Positions 5,348-6,647 of a stretch of DNA of 6,647 nucleotides are shown here, piece after piece. The notes below the pieces were generated by a model, which worked only from the letters and a program-made list of their open reading frames with translations, ran no database searches and was not told the DNA's origin. Within the stretch, counting starts at the first letter, position 1. Every line of letters begins with the position of its first letter. The stretch is from DASRSS01 sp035765515 (GTDB taxonomy: Bacteria > Actinomycetota > Actinomycetes > Mycobacteriales > Jatrophihabitantaceae): positions 1-6,647 of the forward strand of contig DASTXN010000136.1 in the NCBI GenBank assembly GCA_035765515.1, read 5' to 3'. Position numbers and translations under genes: made by a program.

Positions 5348-6622
5348 ATGGATCAGAAGATGCTGACGGATCTCATCAGCATCCCGCTGTTCACCGGCGT
5401 CATCGGGTACGTCACCAACTGGACCGGCGTGCTGATGCTGTTCCGTCCGATCCGCTTCCACGGCCTGCGCGTGCCGGGGCTTCGGCTGCTCTTCCCGCTG
5501 CTGCCACGCCGGGTTCGCGTGCTCCCGCTCATGAGCTACACCGGTGCGGTCGGCTGGCAGGGGATCGTGCCCTCGCGCGCGGACAAGATGGCTAGCATCG
5601 CCGTCGACAAGGGCCTGGGCAAACTCGGCAGCATCGCGGACTTCTACCGCGAGCTCGAGCCGGACCGCATCGCCGAGCATCTGGCCGTCGTCGCGCAGGC
5701 GGAGATCCGCGACGTGGTCGAGCAGATCATGGAGCAGGAGAACCCGCAGCTGTGGCGCGATCTGCCGCCGATGCTGAAAGAGGCAGTACACGCGCGGGTG
5801 CGCCAGCAGCTGCCCGCTGTCGTGCACGAGATAACCGACCAGATCGGGGCGAACGTCGACCAGCTCATCGACGCGAAGCTGATGGTGATCCGCTACTTCG
5901 TCGCGCACCCGGAGCTGCTGAACGAGCTGTTCCTGATGATGGGTAAGCGAGAGCTGCGGTTCATGCAGAACTTCGGGTTCTACTTCGGCGTGCCGATGGG
6001 GTTCGTGCTGTTCGGCATCCTGCAGGTGTTCCCGCACTGGTACGTGTTGCCCATCGGCGGAGTGATCATCGGCTGGGTGGTCAACTACCTCGGCATCGCG
6101 ATGATCTTCGAGCCGATCCGCCCGACGAGGTGGTGTCCCTGGCAACAGGGCCTGCTCATCAAACGGCAGGGCGAGGTCACCGAGTTGTATGCGCAGATGG
6201 TCTCCGAGAAGGTGATCACGCTGCAGAACATCGGGGAAGAGCTGCTGACCGGGCCGCGCAGCGACCGCACCCTGCAGATGCTGGAGGACACGCTGCGCCC
6301 GGCCGTCGACCGGGCGGTAGGTCCGGCGCGCGCCGCAGTCCGGGTCGCGATCGGGACGAAGGAGTACGACCAGATCCGCAACTCGGTCGCGATCGAGGCG
6401 ACCCAGTTCGCGCCGATCGCGTTCGGCGACGCGGAGTTCAACCACCGGCAGTCGGGCAAGATCCACGCGTTCATCGTCAAGCAGATGTCGGCGATGAGCC
6501 CCGCGGACTTCGTGGAGATGCTGCGCTCGGCGATCAAGCAGGACGAGTGGTTGCTGTTCGTGCACGGAGGCGCGCTGGGCTTGTTCGCCGGCTTCCTGCA
6601 CCTGGCGATCTTCGGGGTCTGA
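5348..6622 (+). CDS. DUF445-family integral membrane protein
   Basis: 424 residues, ATG 5348 with a strong GAGGAG site six bases upstream. The N-terminus holds the DUF445 hallmark IGYVTNW..V.MLFRPIR (residues 19-36) inside the first membrane segment (about 10-33). GWQGIVPSRADKMA (69-82) is another family motif. Residues about 90-200 are charged and helical, probably a cytoplasmic amphipathic domain (RIAEHLAVVAQAEIRDVVEQ). Two further membrane segments lie at about 206-226 and 233-254, the second carrying a second hallmark, IGWVVNYLGIAMIFEPIR (241-258). A charged helical region follows, and the protein ends with a membrane segment at about 401-424. The family includes E. coli YjiN and Bacillus YheB; its function is not established. 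Same-strand context: 87 bp after the secreted-protein gene, and a possible next gene starts one base after its stop. Confidence 0.88.
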   Translation: MDQKMLTDLISIPLFTGVIGYVTNWTGVLMLFRPIRFHGLRVPGLRLLFPLLPRRVRVLPLMSYTGAVGWQGIVPSRADKMASIAVDKGLGKLGSIADFYRELEPDRIAEHLAVVAQAEIRDVVEQIMEQENPQLWRDLPPMLKEAVHARVRQQLPAVVHEITDQIGANVDQLIDAKLMVIRYFVAHPELLNELFLMMGKRELRFMQNFGFYFGVPMGFVLFGILQVFPHWYVLPIGGVIIGWVVNYLGIAMIFEPIRPTRWCPWQQGLLIKRQGEVTELYAQMVSEKVITLQNIGEELLTGPRSDRTLQMLEDTLRPAVDRAVGPARAAVRVAIGTKEYDQIRNSVAIEATQFAPIAFGDAEFNHRQSGKIHAFIVKQMSAMSPADFVEMLRSAIKQDEWLLFVHGGALGLFAGFLHLAIFGV

Positions 6623-6623
6623 C

Positions 6624-6647
6624 GTGGCTGCGGAGATCGGGATCATC
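6624..6647 (+). CDS. Possible start of a downstream gene, cut by the window edge
   Basis: GTG at 6624 begins one base after the TGA of the DUF445 gene and opens a frame of eight codons (VAAEIGII) to the edge. GGGG at 6614-6617, six bases before it, could serve as ribosome binding site. The tight junction suggests translational coupling. Too little is visible to name a product or to be sure that it is a gene. Confidence 0.35.

Noticed and set aside
3791..6646. A very long open frame (over 900 codons) on the minus strand
   Set aside because: It is antisense to the secreted-protein and DUF445 genes and rich in Arg, His, Ala and Asp, as expected from GC-biased third positions read backwards. It shows no family motifs.

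Overview
The window is GC-rich and coding-dense, with strong GC bias at third codon positions and long spurious open frames antisense to real genes. Together with a 13E12-repeat (DUF222) HNH gene, a PadR regulator, and GTG and ATG starts, this points to an actinobacterium. The gene set resembles Frankia/Jatrophihabitans/Nakamurella-type soil actinobacteria, but the genus cannot be fixed from the sequence alone.

Layout: (1) 1-714 (+) is the 3' part of a DUF222/13E12 HNH endonuclease-like gene. It is split by a one-base frameshift at a run of seven C inside a low-complexity Ser/Thr/Asn/Gly linker. (2) 715-902 holds no gene, but carries an imperfect tandem duplication whose second copy runs into the stop codon of the next gene. 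(3) 903-1439 (-) encodes a PadR-family transcriptional regulator. It is divergent, across 78 bp, from (4) 1518-2735 (+), a metal-dependent amidohydrolase with a complete set of metal ligands. (5) 2747-3664 (-) is a plant-type (Ntn-hydrolase) isoaspartyl peptidase/L-asparaginase, convergent with the amidohydrolase and only 11 bp from it. (6) 3911-5260 (+) is a secreted or membrane-anchored protein of unknown function: an N-terminal hydrophobic segment, a long Ala/Pro/Thr linker and a conserved-looking C-terminal globular domain with four cysteines. (7) 5348-6622 (+) is a DUF445-family membrane protein with a visible internal duplication. (8) A GTG one base after its stop may open another gene at the window edge.

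How the genes may work together: the PadR regulator is the natural candidate to control the divergent amidohydrolase. The amidohydrolase and the isoaspartyl peptidase could both act on amide or peptide bonds, but nothing shows a shared pathway. The secreted protein, the DUF445 protein and the partial downstream gene run in the same direction and may form an operon. A possible RNA helix hides the Shine-Dalgarno sequence of the DUF445 gene and begins directly at the stop codon of the secreted-protein gene.

I see no CRISPR array, tRNA, rRNA, insertion sequence or recognisable defence system. The most interesting points are the C-run frameshift with its stem-loop, the uncharacterised secreted domain, the possible translational-coupling helix, and the DUF445 internal repeat.
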